64,000 nt of DNA, from positions 62,001-126,000 of the forward strand of contig NQMI01000122.1 of assembly GCA_002270565.1 (NCBI GenBank), in the 5' to 3' direction. Numbering within the stretch: position 1 is the first letter of the stretch; every line of letters starts with the position of its first letter. The stretch comes from Stenocarpella maydis (taxonomy: Eukaryota; Ascomycota; Sordariomycetes; Diaporthales; Diaporthaceae). This document shows positions 35,214 through 46,846 of this stretch, one piece after another. The position numbers were made by a program, and so were the translations under genes. The notes beneath the pieces were generated by a model. That model was given only the letters and a program-made list of their open reading frames with translations. It had not been told where the DNA came from and searched no databases.

Positions 35214-36739
35214 CTACATAACCACGCAGCTCTTGGCCGATGGCAGGCTCGGCATGGCAGCCGAGGTGTGGTACCACTCCAGATGCGCCTGGAATTCGTC
35301 CAGGCTGCCGAAGCCGCGCTCGTCCTGGGCATACCTGGTGTCGTCTCCCTCGCCCTGCTCAAAGTAGTTGTAGTCGTCGCAGTACGGGCACAGTATCCTC
35401 GCCTGCCAGCCGCCGATGTCGGGTGCGAGGTGGTTCGCGATGGCAAGCGGCGCAAAAACGACCGTCCGGTCCTCTCCCGTCGATACGCTCTTCCCGCGGG
35501 CCTGCCAGTTGGGCTGTTCAGTGACGCCCTTGGCGACGGCGGACGGGTCGGGTCTGGTGGGCATGACCATCAGGTCGTTCCACACGATGAAGCCCTCGCA
35601 GAAATCGCACTCAAAGGCCACGTCCCGGTCACCGAACCGCTCAAAGTGGCCGACAGTGCTGCAGATGGGGACGAGCTCCTCCAACGCTTCCGTCAGTTCG
35701 GCGTCCTTCTCCATGGCGTCGGGCTGTTCGTTATAATGCACTGAGGGCGCCTTTTGCTGGCCCATGTGTCCCATTTCCACCGCCTGGCCGATCGAGGTCC
35801 CCATGACTGGTGTCTGCTGCTCCCAGCTCTGTATTCTTTTTGATTTCTTGCCTTGGGCTTGTGCCACCTCGCTGCGCGTTGATTCGTATCTCGAGGTCCG
35901 CCGCCCCTGTTGCTGCTCGTACTGTTTCCGGCGGTCGTCGAGTCGTCGCTGGCGGCGGTACACCTCAAACGCGCCAAGACATCGCTGGCCCGGGCCGTCT
36001 GCTATGTCGGCCTGCTGGGAGGCGAATATCCGGGCGGCAGCGCGGCACTGCGCCCGGTGGAGTTCGCGTCTCAACCGCACGGTGTCGTTGACCCAGAGAG
36101 GTTCGATAGGGCCGCCTTGTCGCAGCCAGTCCTTGAACACCTGGGCGTGGTTCTCGAATTCGGTGCGCAGTTCCACGAGCTCCTGGAGCGACTCGACTGT
36201 GTGACCGGCATGTCCAGTCAGCCAATATGGCCTTGCAGTAGAGTCAAGTCGGGGGTTACATGGGCGACTGAAAGCCGGGTGCATATTGGGATGTAGCACA
36301 GGACCGGGGGGGGGGGGTCGAACGGCAAGTTGCCGCATGCCGCTTTGGACCGTGCCTGCAATGGCCCGCCTATCTATGCCCGTCCCCTGCCGGGGGGGAT
36401 CAAGTAAGACGGGGGGACGGAATGGGAGACAAGGTGAGAAATGCACATACGCCTGCGGTCGTTCTCGTAGTAGACGGAGCCCTTGAGTAAGGGCGACATC
36501 TCCTGGAAGTCCTTCTTGGCCTCGTCCAGGGTGTGCTCGAGGGCGCGGACCTGCTCGAACTCGTCGGGCCCCCAGTGGGCCTTGTCGGCGAACATGAGGA
36601 GGCGGAGGGCATCGTTGATGGAGTTGGCGATGGCGGCCAGCAGCGAGCCGACGGAGAGTGGGGTGGAGCCGTCGGCGGTTTCATTATCTGTGGCCTTGGA
36701 TGAGGATCCCCGTAGGCTGGGGTGGGCACTCTTGTTCAT
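35214..36739 (-). CDS. Conserved-looking protein with paired Cys/His motifs, unknown
   Basis: Predicted 423-residue protein from exons 36739-36451 and 36196-35214. The 254-bp intron (donor GTATGT, acceptor CACAG) contains C12 on the coding strand. Joining restores a continuous helical region NDRR-LESLQELVELRTEFEN. The N-terminal 180 residues look alpha-helical and partly coiled-coil; the middle is Gln/Arg-rich and disordered. The C-terminal half has FECDFCEGFIVWND and ILCPYCDDYNYFEQG followed by EFQAHLEWYHTS: two CXXC pairs and a terminal H-X4-H, which suggests one or two zinc sites. I do not recognise a named family; filamentous fungi have many such single-copy proteins. An in-frame read-through of the intron also gives a long open frame, but it contains low-complexity Pro-rich sequence. 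Confidence 0.72.
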
Positions 36740-39700
36740 CGTTTGGGCAGCGGCAACTCGACGTCGAACCTGCTCCAGTAGCTGGCGGCGGCGGGTCGGT
36801 CCAGGTCCTGGTGGCGACTGAGGCTGAGGGCGACAGCCGTCATATTAAAAAAAGAAAGAGGGTGCAAGCAGGCAAAGAGGGGCCCCTGATGTATGTAGCT
36901 CAATTGTTCCGGTCTGTTGGGTGTGGATGTAGGTGTGGGTGTGGGTGTGTGGGTGTTGTGGTGGCGGCGGTGGTACGGAGTAGTCGTAGTAAAGTCTCGG
37001 TGGTGGAGGTAATTACGAGTTAGTGTAGTGGTCGTGAGTACCGTGCAGATGTCGTCAATGGGTCAAAGGTCAAAGGTCAATGGTGTCCGCTGCGGACAGC
37101 TTCCCTGGCCTTGCTGGGCTGTGGAGTGAATGGGGCCTCCAAACCAAGGGCAGCCGGGCAGTTGGGGTCATCCCTAAGCTCGGGGTGCTCTCCTATACGG
37201 AGTAGTGAGTGTGTACACTATTCCGTGCACTAGGCTCCCCCTCGGCCCGCCCGTTTCGGTCCTCGCTGCCCTGGCCTCTCTGGCCTCCCTGTCCCCTGTC
37301 CGTTGCACAGCCCTACGGGGGAACCCAGGCTGCCAGGAACCAACGCGCCCCCCCCCCCAAACCCCACGGCTTCTGAATGCCAGTTCTCATTCTCGACCCT
37401 CCTCAGGTCTAGGCTCTCGGCTCACTAATCGTATTTTCTCCCCCCTCGTTACTTGGCAGACCGTATAGATACATAGTATCGTCCCTCCCTCTTTTGCTAT
37501 CCAGGTGCTATAGACTTAGTAAACCATGACTAACACTCCCATTCTATTTCTGGCTCAAGGTGAACTCTGTCCCCCATGCCTAGGTTTGCAACAAAGTTAA
37601 AGCCCATGTACATATACTATGCATCTCACCACCAGGCCGGAGTATATCTACTACCATGTATGTATGTAAACACAGAGGAGACGCACAGGGGTCCTCGACT
37701 GCCAAAGAGCACGAGCACCCCGTCGAGTCCGGGGTGACGGCCTCCTGAAGCGGCCGCTGTTCACGTGGCTCGGAAACAGTAGTGTGATACTCCGTACAGG
37801 TCTCGACGTGCGTCGGTGGGGCTGTGGCTCTGCTGCGCAACTCCATTCCTGGGGCTCAGTTTTGACCCCCCCTCGCTTCCCGGACACGACACCGTTGTGC
37901 CCGACGTGAATGGCGGGCCATGACGGCATCATCCTTGGCTTGACAGGCTGACGGCTTTGATCTTTTGGGAACAATCCTGGAAGCTAGAAACATTTTGCAA
38001 TCATGACATGCAGGCAGGTGGTCCGTCCATGCCGTCCGCCATGATTCTATCTCTTTGCGGATGGCACAGATTCTTTGAGCCAATTAGTGTAGAACATCAG
38101 CCACATCAAATATATCCGGGCCTGTGCGGAGATAAGGGGTACTACCATCATCTTTTCCCCCTTACCCACCTGCCAAAACATTCATACCATGTATCTAGAG
38201 GCATCCACGGGCACTAGTGTAGCAGGCGACCGAGGGCCCATTGGGGCTCTTCAGGGATCGAGAGGCCAGCACCAGCCAGAGTCTGATGCTGCATTCGCGA
38301 TGTGCCATGCCGTATGATGCATGAATCACAGAACCCTAGCTGGCTGCGCCTGCAGAGTCTCAAGCCAACAGACTGCATCTATCTTGCCGAGAAGATCTTG
38401 AGGTGCTCGGCCTGGACGTCGAGGCGCAGCTCTTGTCGCACCGGGTCCACTTCCCGCAGGCTGTGGTATATGGTTCCGGACGGTACGAGGCTTGCATGGC
38501 ATGGCCCAACATTGATTTTGATAGGATAGGGCGTATTGTGGAGAAAGAGCCGCAGACTGGATCCCCATCGTCTTCCCCCGCCTGAACAGAACCCAGTCTG
38601 CAATAAATATACTCATATTCCGTAGGATTATTTGGCAATTATGAATAACTCCTATTATCAAGTCAACGAGTAATGCCTTGCACCGACCCATGGCTTCATT
38701 CGGGGTGCTCAGAGTGTCGGAAGAGGCGACCGCTCTGAGAAGCAGCGGTGTCTACATTGTTTTCGGGTTAACTATAGGTGACAACTGACTGTTTCCACTC
38801 ATGGAAACCCATTTATCCCTCGGAAACATATCTTTAGCGATCTTGAATACAGAAGACCCTGACACTCTGCGTCGGAGGTGAAAGAGTAGCTGCTTCGGAA
38901 GAAGAGTACTTGGACTCACCCGGTTTTCCTTTGGGCGGGGCTCCGGCGGGGGCTCGGGTCCTCCCTAATTAACCGGGCTCAGCAGCCTCTGGAGCGCCCC
39001 AAGGGCCGTCGCACTTAGTTCACATGGCTTCCCGTGCTGCGAGTGTAGATAGCACATTAGTGTACAGTCCAGGAGGGATGTGGGCAAGCAGCTCTGTATC
39101 TTGTCATCTGCATGCCGACGCGATCAAGCTGCCAAGCGGGTGGGTCTGTGGGTGGCTCCTTGGGTATCCATTCTTGGGGCTCAGTCATGTCTTGCCGCTT
39201 CCCGAGGGAGACGCGGTGAGCGACGCAGGGGCTGCACGGCGATTTTTTTTGGTTTTGTTTTTCGTACGTTTTTTTCTTCGGCTTGATCTCCCCCAGGTGT
39301 CCAGGTACCCCGTCTCTTAGTACGCCAGCCAGTCCAGCCCAATGACCCCCACCCCTGCTCGACTTTTGCTTCGCTTTGGGCCCCGACAATGTTCTTCTCA
39401 CATATGCCTGCTTGTGCTTGTACCTTTCCCACTCATCATGATGGCGTGTGGGAACCAGGGGTCCTGACCACCAGTGCAGCTCGCTGGGGTCCCGAGAGCG
39501 ATCCCCCAAAGCAGGGATGTGAACTGACTTGGCTGGCTGATTGACTGGTGGGTGAACTGGCCGCTTTCGGGTTGACTTGCGCTTGGGAATACCTGCGGCA
39601 ATACCCGCGTTGGGAAATTCGCTTTGGAGAAACCTGTTCTGTAAGCACTTGATCTGAGAATATCTGCTTTGGACAATTTTACCTGGGGAACCCCATATCT

Positions 39701-39962
39701 GTTGACCCCTTTGGTTCTGACATTACGTGGTATGTATCTTGGGATCCGCATGCACATGTAGAACCACAGGCACGTCGATCCTTTTACCCGTTCCCTGGGA
39801 TTGTTGAGTACATGCGAACATGCTTGAGATTCAAACAATCTGAACCATACATACAGCCAGACTAGTCTATTGCCGATAGCAGGCTGCCCAAGCATCCTCG
39901 ACCCGGGCCATGTGAACAATCTATATGCCGGGAAATGCCAGGTGTTTCACAGTGGGACCTGT
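36740..39962. other. Large intergenic region
   Basis: I see no supportable gene in these 3.2 kb. Notable bits are three tandem GGTCAAA/T heptamers (about 37060-37082), poly-C near 37352, TGTATGTA repeats and TT-rich tracts near 39245. Open frames on both strands are below 175 codons and have no domains. The left end is the promoter of the gene at 36739; the right end receives the CLPTM1 3' region. Confidence 0.45.
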
Positions 39963-41999
39963 CTACTTCCTCTTTGTAGCACCCCGCGCGGTACCAGACG
40001 CGCCTGTAGCCTTTGCGGCAGCGGGCACATCCGGGGCAGGAAGCTCCTTGACGTCCTTCTTGTTCTCTGCTTCGACCTCGTCTTCTCCACCCTGGCCAAA
40101 CTCATTTACTCGGGTGTAATCCACCTTGTATTTCCAGGTCTGGTACAGGTAGACGAAGAAGATGATATCGTCTCGGAAGGTCGCAAGCCGGTGCAGCAAA
40201 GGCATTTTGATGGTGAAGGCGAACAGGTCGTCGATGAAAGTGTTGAGGAACTTGTACATCATCGCCTTACCTGGCATGTGAGCAACGCTCTTCAGTCGGT
40301 AGTTGATGTACAGAGAAGGGACCATCATCAAGAAGCCGTAAGCGTAGACAGAGCCGACGAGAGTTGCGATGATGAACGAGTACCATGATTTGTGCTCATC
40401 ATACACGAGCGAGTAGATGGCGTATGCGACCAGAAGCGGGGCGCCGACCCAGTACAGATACTTGAATGCGATCTCGTCGTACTCTTTCGTCTTCTCCTCG
40501 GTCTCGCTGAGCTTGTGCTTGTCCTCAAAGACCAACTTCTTTGGCAACCACGAGCCCGGTTCCGCATCGCGTACCCTGACGTTGACTACCGTCGTGATCT
40601 TCCACAACTCAATGATGATACCGACGCCTTGGGAGCCAAGGATCATCCAGCTCGTGTTCTGCGAATTGTCCACAAGGTAGAGGAAGATGACTGTCTGCAT
40701 GAAGACGTTGGCCAGAATCGACCGGACAGAAATGCCAACATTGTCCTTCTTCTTGCGGTAGTGCGCAATGTCCGAACCGAAGGCCAGGGTCTCGAGGATT
40801 AGATGCGCAATGCTGACCACAATGGTGATGCCGAGCAGAATGGGGTTGGTATCGAGGAAGATCTCCTTTATCATCTCGATCTCGCTGCCGTCACCACCAC
40901 CGGCAACTGGGTTACCAAAGGCAGCTTGACGCGCCGACTCTCTGCCGCCGAGCTCGATTGAGGCCATCACTTGGAACTTCCACTGGGCCAGGTTGTTCAG
41001 CTCAATATGGACGGGCAGAGTCTTGACTGTGTCATTGACAAGGCTGTGTTGGCTCTTGAGCTGCCAAAAGCCATTGACAAAGAGGATAGGGTAGTACCAC
41101 GAGTTCTGACCGGACCCATCGCGGGCGCCTGTAGGCTCCAGATGAAGGAACTGCCGGATAGCGCCGCTGGCGGTTGGATACATGATGGTGCCGGCACCGG
41201 GGACGAATGACAAGGAGGTGTTGGGGTGATAGTAATTTCCGACGATGACGGGACCAGTTTCCTCTTCCTCGGCATTCTCAGCCTCAGTGATATTCTTGCT
41301 TTCCAGGAGGTTGTGTGTCTTCTTGACCTTCTTCTTGGGAATGTACTGGGTAAAAGGGTAGACAAAGTAGTATGCTTTGGCCGGATCGTAGCCCGGCTGT
41401 GTCGGATCAAGACGCGATTCACCATGGAGTCCGATGTAGAAGTGGCCCCAGAGTGTCCCGTTGTTCTGTACAGCTTTCGGAACGGCGATGGTGGTGTCGA
41501 CAGAGCGCTTCTCGCTCCAGTTGCCCATCTTGAATTCTTCTTCCTTGAAAACAAGCATCTCGTCGGGAGTGTCCTTTAGCGGGGTGGGTCTGACCGAGTC
41601 GGAGAGGGTGATGATGATGTCGACAACGCTGTCGTCAGGCCAGATCGGAGCGACCTTCTGCGGGATGGAATTCCAGGTGGCACCTTCATCCAGAGACTCG
41701 GGCCGTAGAGCATAAGGGGGAACGTCGGCGGTGTTCGCAGGCACCTGGAGCGGTTGGCCCGAGGCGTCGGTGACGGTCTTGCTCTGCGGAGCAGCTGGGA
41801 CGAATTGCTTCATGACAAACTGCATTCCCATGTACATTGCGAGACCCCACCCGATCCTGGACATGAGAGAGGTCTGGGAGCAGCGTAGTCAGCATCAACC
41901 ATGGCCGTCCAACGGGGACGCAGCTCGGGACGCGCCACTTACGCCGCCTTCCTCCTGCGCAGCAGGCGCGGCGCCTGCCGCCGCATTTCCTTGGGGCAT
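39963..41999 (-). CDS. CLPTM1: CLPTM1 family multi-pass membrane protein
   Basis: Predicted 655-residue ER/Golgi membrane protein in two exons: 41999-41943 (MPQGNAAAGAAPAAQEEGG) and 41873-39963, with a 69-bp GTAAGT-CAG intron in phase 0. An N-terminal anchor is followed by a long lumenal beta-rich domain (about residues 60-340) with several glycosylation sites, then hydrophobic segments such as ILLGITIVVSIAHLILETLA, SWMILGSQGVGIIIELWKIT and SFIIATLVGSVYAYGFLMM. The conserved CLPTM1 block INYRLKSVAHMPGKAMMYK and FNTFIDDLFAF-like NTFIDDLFAFTIKMP are clear. Human CLPTM1 is 669 residues and controls GABA-A receptor trafficking; CLPTML relatives act as lipid scramblases. The fungal role is not established. 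The C-terminus is Lys-rich (GATKRK), compatible with ER retention. Confidence 0.94.
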
Positions 42000-42952
42000 T
42001 TTTGGGGGACTGGCTTGTCCTGGGATGTGGATTGGTTCAGCGACCGTCAGGGACAAGGTCCAGAATGGAAAAGCGGCTGGGATGGAGGAGATTGGGGGGA
42101 AAGAGGCAACGGTGCGAAAGAAATGGTGTTGCGAGAGGATATGCAAGCAGCCGCAAGCCACGTACTAGTGTAGAGAACCCAGGGCTTTCCCCAGGAAACC
42201 AGACCAGGGGTGCTTCAGGCGGCCTAGGGCCCAGAATGGCGGCATTGCCTGCCGAAAAGATGGCGAATCACAAGCCAACCGCATTCGCGCGCCCATCGCC
42301 ACGTCAACCCGACCTCCGTTGCGATGGTCTCACCACCCATCCACCAACTCCACAGTCATCGTCACAGCCCAAGACGGGTGCATTGGCAGGTGCAAGGTGG
42401 ACTTCCCCAATGTCCCATGGCCATCCATGCCATGCTCAAGTCACAAGATGATCCCGACTGCGCCGGTTGTCCCAATGATTCAAGCAGGAGGGCCAATTGG
42501 GACCACGCATGTACTCCTTCTCTTCGCGCTGCAGTCTTGGCCCGGGTTGCTTTTTCTTCCAACCCGTTTATAAGACCCAGCGGCGCTTATACCACGCAGG
42601 ATCTTGAGCCTGTAGATACATCAAGTAGAAGTATATATATCCGTGATCCCCTCCCTCTACACCTGTTGGGACAGTCCAAGGGCTGCCTAACCGATACCGG
42701 TTATCATCGTGACTTTCTTCCAACCTTGCCTGCCGCGATAGCCCCTTGCCGTCTTCGTCATACCTCTCATGTACTCACCTCGACCCTCAACCCGAAGAAA
42801 GACTCATAAAGACCGATACAGTTTCCCACCTACTCCTTCCATAACTATAAAACAGATCCGGTGATACCCTCATTTTCCAGCTGTGCCCAAAACCTTCGCC
42901 ATTGCACTTGCAGCAGCTTCTCTCAGATAGCAACCGCTCGCCTCAACAAACC
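42000..42952. promoter_or_regulatory. Divergent promoter region of CLPTM1 and LOG genes
   Basis: About 950 bp between the two divergent start codons. No convincing gene; frames of about 160 codons have no domain. It contains TATATAT near 42633, and CT-rich DNA before the plus-strand gene. Confidence 0.45.
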
Positions 42953-43791
42953 ATGGCCAGCACAGGGAACGGCGCTTCGGCGCCAGTGCCACAGACCTCA
43001 ACTTCTTCCGACCTAGCGAATGGACACGCCGAGCAGCGAAAGACAAAGATCTGCGTCTACTGCGGCGCATCTCCTGGCAACAAGCCAGAACACATGGAGT
43101 CAGCTCGTCAATTAGCAAAGGTCATGGCAGCCAACAACATCGGGCTTGGTGAGTCAGAACCCCATGCGCCTCCCTAGGTCTTACAAGAGACCAAGGAAGT
43201 GAGGGGGTTGATGCTGATGACATGGCCAAAACAGTGTACGGCGGTGGCACAGTCGGCCTCATGGGCGAGATAGCCCGCACCCTCGTGTCCCTGGCCGGCC
43301 CGGACGCCGTGCACGGTATCATCCCTGAGCCCCTCGTCAAGTTCGAGCGAGACCCAACATACACCTCCACCACGACGCATGGCAACACGGGAGCGAAGCT
43401 GGCGATACCCGAGGAGTCGGTGTTCGGCCGGACCACCATCGTCCCGGACATGCACACACGAAAGAGGCTCATGGCCCAGGAGGTGGCGGCAGGTGGGCCC
43501 GGATCAGGCTTCATCGCGCTGCCCGGCGGCTACGGAACCATGGAGGAGCTCCTGGAGGCGGCGACGTGGAACCAGCTAGGCATCCAGTCCCTCGGGATAT
43601 GCCTCTTGAACGTCAATGGCTTCTACGACGGGCTGCTCGGATGGATCGACAAGAGCGTCGAGGAGGGCTTCATTCGACCCGGGAATGCCTCAATCCTTGT
43701 CTCGGCGGACACGCCTGAGGATGCGATCAAGGCACTGAGGGAGTACAAGGTCTCCGAGTCGCAATTCAAGCTGCAGTGGGGCAACGAATAG
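42953..43791 (+). CDS. LOG-family phosphoribohydrolase
   Basis: Predicted 250-residue enzyme of the Rossmann-type LOG/lysine-decarboxylase-like family, which cleaves nucleoside 5'-monophosphates (cytokinin-activating in plants and some microbes). Exons are 42953-43148 and 43235-43791; the join rebuilds the VYGGGTVGLMG nucleotide-binding loop. The N-terminal strand KICVYCGASPGNKPEHMESA and the hallmark PGGYGTMEELLEA (PGGxGTxxE) are intact, as is the Arg in HTRKRLM. These are the residues that distinguish true LOG enzymes from real lysine decarboxylases. The ATG at 42953 is preferred over the upstream frame, which lacks an ATG. Substrate in this fungus is not known; several fungal plant pathogens use LOG to make cytokinins. 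Confidence 0.9.
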
Positions 43792-44361
43792 GTCGTGTAA
43801 AGGGAAGTTTCTGGTTGTTTTATGGCGTTGGCAGATACCTTGGTCGAACGGCGAATGCAGCGTTTAGTTTATACACCGAATTGGAAGGGGGGGAAAACAC
43901 CCGGCTTATATATAGACTGATACACTCAAAAAGAATACACTTATCTTGCATTATCCCTGGAAAGATGAAAACAGACCGGCAGCACCGTGTATCGCGGGGT
44001 ATCGTCCAGTGGTGTAGCTCTCAGTGTTGTAGCATCCACGTGGACTTGATCTTTTGTCGTGTTGGGAGTCAGCTATCTCACAGGCATTCACGATATTTGT
44101 TAGAAGTGTACTATTTGTCGAATCGTAAGTGCTAGGAGGTTCTATGGTTTGGGTTTAGGGTACGTCTAGGGTATTTCGCTCCCCTACGGCGTTGCCCCTG
44201 ATGTGGCCCTGTCATGCTTTTCGTACATCGTCTAAGCTGAATGATCACGCACCGTGATGCATATCTACGGCACATAACCACCTGCACTATCTCTCTCATC
44301 CGCACTCGTATGAGTGACAGGCTTTGTCTTCTGAGGCGGTTCTCGGGTCGGTGAGGGACGC
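43792..44361. other. Intergenic region, convergent 3' ends
   Basis: LOG and PRE5 both end here. No gene seen. Confidence 0.5.
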
Positions 44362-45339
44362 CTAGCTGTCAACCTCCATGCTCTCGCCGGCCGGCGCGCT
44401 GGCCTCGCCCTCACCATCTCCATCACCACCGCCCTGGTTGTCGTCAGCCACGCTGTCGATCCAGGCCTTAACATCTTGGCCGTCGTGAACCTTGAAAGGC
44501 TCCACCTTCTTGATGCCATCCTCCCTCTTGACACCCACGACGCCCACGCTCGTGTTCTCAACCGTCAGCTCCCGGTCCTGCACCAGACTCTCCTTGAGGG
44601 CCCTCAGGCCGTGCTGGATCAGCTGCTCGCTGTCGCAGCCCTCGAACTCGTCGATGTGTCGCTCCAGGTATGTCCGCGCCATCTGGGACCTCGCGCCGAT
44701 GGCGAAGGCCACCATCTCCTCCGTCAGGCCGCTGGGCTGGAACTCGAACAGGTGGGGGCCCTTGTCGTCGACACCTGCCACCAGCAGGCCCACGCCGTAG
44801 GGGCGCTTGCCGTAGTGTTGCGTGTTGATCTGGGCCTTCTCGCCGATCATCTCCACCAGAGACCGCAGGGGCATGTCGCGGCCGTAGGTCAGCCGGTGGC
44901 CGAGGCATTGCTGCTTCATGAAGTTGGAGAGCACGCGCGCGTCCGAGGTCAGGCCAGCGATGGCGATGCCGACGTGTGAGTCGATGGGGAAGAGTTTCTT
45001 TTGGTACGAGGAGAGTTCTTCGGCATTTCGCTGCGGGTTGTATCAGCGTCGGCAGCATGTTCTTGTCGTCATGGGGGGGGGTCGTTGACAGAGCGGTGGT
45101 GTTGGGAGTCGTCCTTGATGGCCACGAGGACTGCGTGTGTCTTGCTTGCTATTCCCACGACGACAGAACCTTGCTTAACTGCCTCTGCGGCGTATTCGAC
45201 CTGAAAGACCGGCCTTGTGGTGAGCTGGAGGGTTGAGTCCGGGTTAGCTGAGCCCTACAAACAACCGCGACAGCAGCGGACTGGGGCTGCTAGGCGCCTA
45301 CAATGTGACCGAATCGTTGTCGTAGTTGTTTCTGAACAT
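44362..45339 (-). CDS. PRE5: 20S proteasome subunit alpha6 (PRE5/PSMA1), with apparent one-base losses
   Basis: Alpha-ring subunit of the 20S proteasome. Exon 1 is 45339-45302 (MFRNNYDNDSVT). Exon 2 encodes FQVEYAAEAVKQGSVVVGIA starting near 45206, exon 3 is 45030-44362 and encodes RNAEELSSYQKKLFPIDSH through the conserved QQCLGHRLTYGRDMPLRS and a Gly/Asp-rich acidic tail. Two oddities are visible. First, the invariant SPQGRxFQVEYA motif is split over two frames: the bases after GGCCGG (about 45210) lack one nucleotide compared with what the family requires. Second, the expected splice donor after VAIK reads GACGAC instead of GT; the next GT (45089) would add eight codons (DDSQHHRS). Both fit single-base deletions, from sequencing error or true damage. 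Since this subunit is essential in yeast, consensus error is the likelier reading. It is divergent from VPS55. Confidence 0.88.
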
Positions 45340-45919
45340 GTTGGCGAATCAATTATATGACAGCGATTCAAAGTACCCTGGTTGACGAATTGGGGGGATG
45401 CACGTCGATCGCGTGAGGTCGAGAGTAGGCGTGGTGTTGGCTGGTGCGAAGGTCGCGATGGCGGAGGCGGAATGAGGTTGAGCTCCAAGGCTGAAGAGGG
45501 ATGATGCAGCAAGCAACAGGCAGCTCAGAGCTTCGTACATGCGTCTCGCTGCTGCAGCGGACCGCGGTGCGCTCGTTATCGCTTATCGGGCTTCTTCCCA
45601 GGGTTGGGTTGGGTTGGTCTGGGGCACGTCTCACAAGCGCCGCGCGGCTGGCAAGCAAGCTGACCTGGGCAGCTCTTACGACATCACAGCCGAACCTCCA
45701 CGCACTGCCTAGGCCGACCTCACGACGACGCCTTCAACGAACACGAGAATCCAGCTGCAGCTTGATACTGCTACTGGTATCATCTAGGACCGGATCTCCT
45801 CGCGACGAGCTACCTACAACCTGCCCGTTTGACAACCTCCGCCCAGCCTTCCCGGCCTCGGCTTGGCCTCCCATTTCAACCTGTGACACAGATCTGTCCC
45901 CCCAACCCACACGACCAAG
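45340..45919. promoter_or_regulatory. Shared promoter between PRE5 and VPS55
   Basis: 580 bp between divergent start codons. I did not find a convincing PACE-type proteasome element, and see no gene. Confidence 0.45.
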
Positions 45920-46379
45920 ATGCCCGCCGCCGGCCTGAAAACGATCATAGCCCTCTCCTTCGTCCTCGCCGTTGGATTCCTCCTGGTTATCCTATCGTGC
46001 GCACTATGGAAGGTCTACTACCCCCTGCTGGTCGTGGCGACCTACGTGATCGCGCCGCTGCCCAACTGGATCTGCGGCCGATGTGCCAACCCTGATGACT
46101 TCGTCGAGAGCTCTGGCGCTGGCGTTATGGACCTCGGACGCTTCTGCACCGGATTCCTGGTTGTCATGGGAATAGGTAAGCCTCCGCTGAGCTCGGTGGA
46201 AAGGAGGATCAGGCCCGGCTCGTGTGCTGATTCGTGTTGTGATAGCACTCCCCGTCGTCCTAGCACATTCGAACCTGATCTCCACCGGCGCCATGGTCAT
46301 GTCGGTTGCTGGCGGCCTGCTCATCTACGGCACAATCATTTCCTTCGGCATGTTCTTCCAGGAGGAGTCGGAATTCTAG
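45920..46379 (+). CDS. VPS55: VPS55 / LEPROT-type endosomal membrane protein
   Basis: Small four-TM protein of 129 residues in two exons (45920-46175, 46246-46379). Family features are the first helix pair (LKTIIALSFVLAVGFLLVIL, WKVYYPLLVVATYVIAPLPN), the conserved NWICGRC turn, the polar loop DDFVESSGAGVMDLGRF, and the final helices with LPVVLAHSNLIS and GTIISFGMFFQEESEF. Yeast Vps55 works with Vps68 in transport from late endosome to vacuole; animal LEPROT proteins regulate receptor traffic. Length and topology match. The start at 45920 is immediately preceded by CAAG, a good fungal context. Confidence 0.94.
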
Positions 46380-46846
46380 GCGCAGCCAGAGTCCTAATGA
46401 GCAGGTTGGAGTGAGTTGCATGAGCACATCGGAGCCAGTGAGTGGGGCAGGCATGCAATAGAATGAATCTATGGCATCCTACAAATCCAATGGCGCTTGC
46501 GTCAGATTGTATCTATACGAATTAAACATTGGTGGGTTTCATAAGTCGACGCTTTTATCCGGGTTATGGGTTTGGGTGCGGTGTCTGGGTGGGATGTCGA
46601 ATTCACTTGCCAGCATGAAATGATTTCCGTTTCTATTTAAATCTAGAGTTGAGTCTCTGGTGGCCCAGATTGCCTCGTTGAGTTTATGGATCTGTATCTT
46701 CTGTTGAACCCTTTCGATACGTTGAGTATCATGCGTCCGTCTAGTCCTTCCCAAATGCAACCAACGCCTAACCTCCTGGCGCTGAGCAACAAGCAGCCCT
46801 CCCACAGCGCCAAATTTATATATAAGAAATCCACCTGCTCTTGCCA
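46380..46846. other. Intergenic region, convergent 3' ends
   Basis: VPS55 and ABZ1 end here. No gene seen. Confidence 0.5.
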
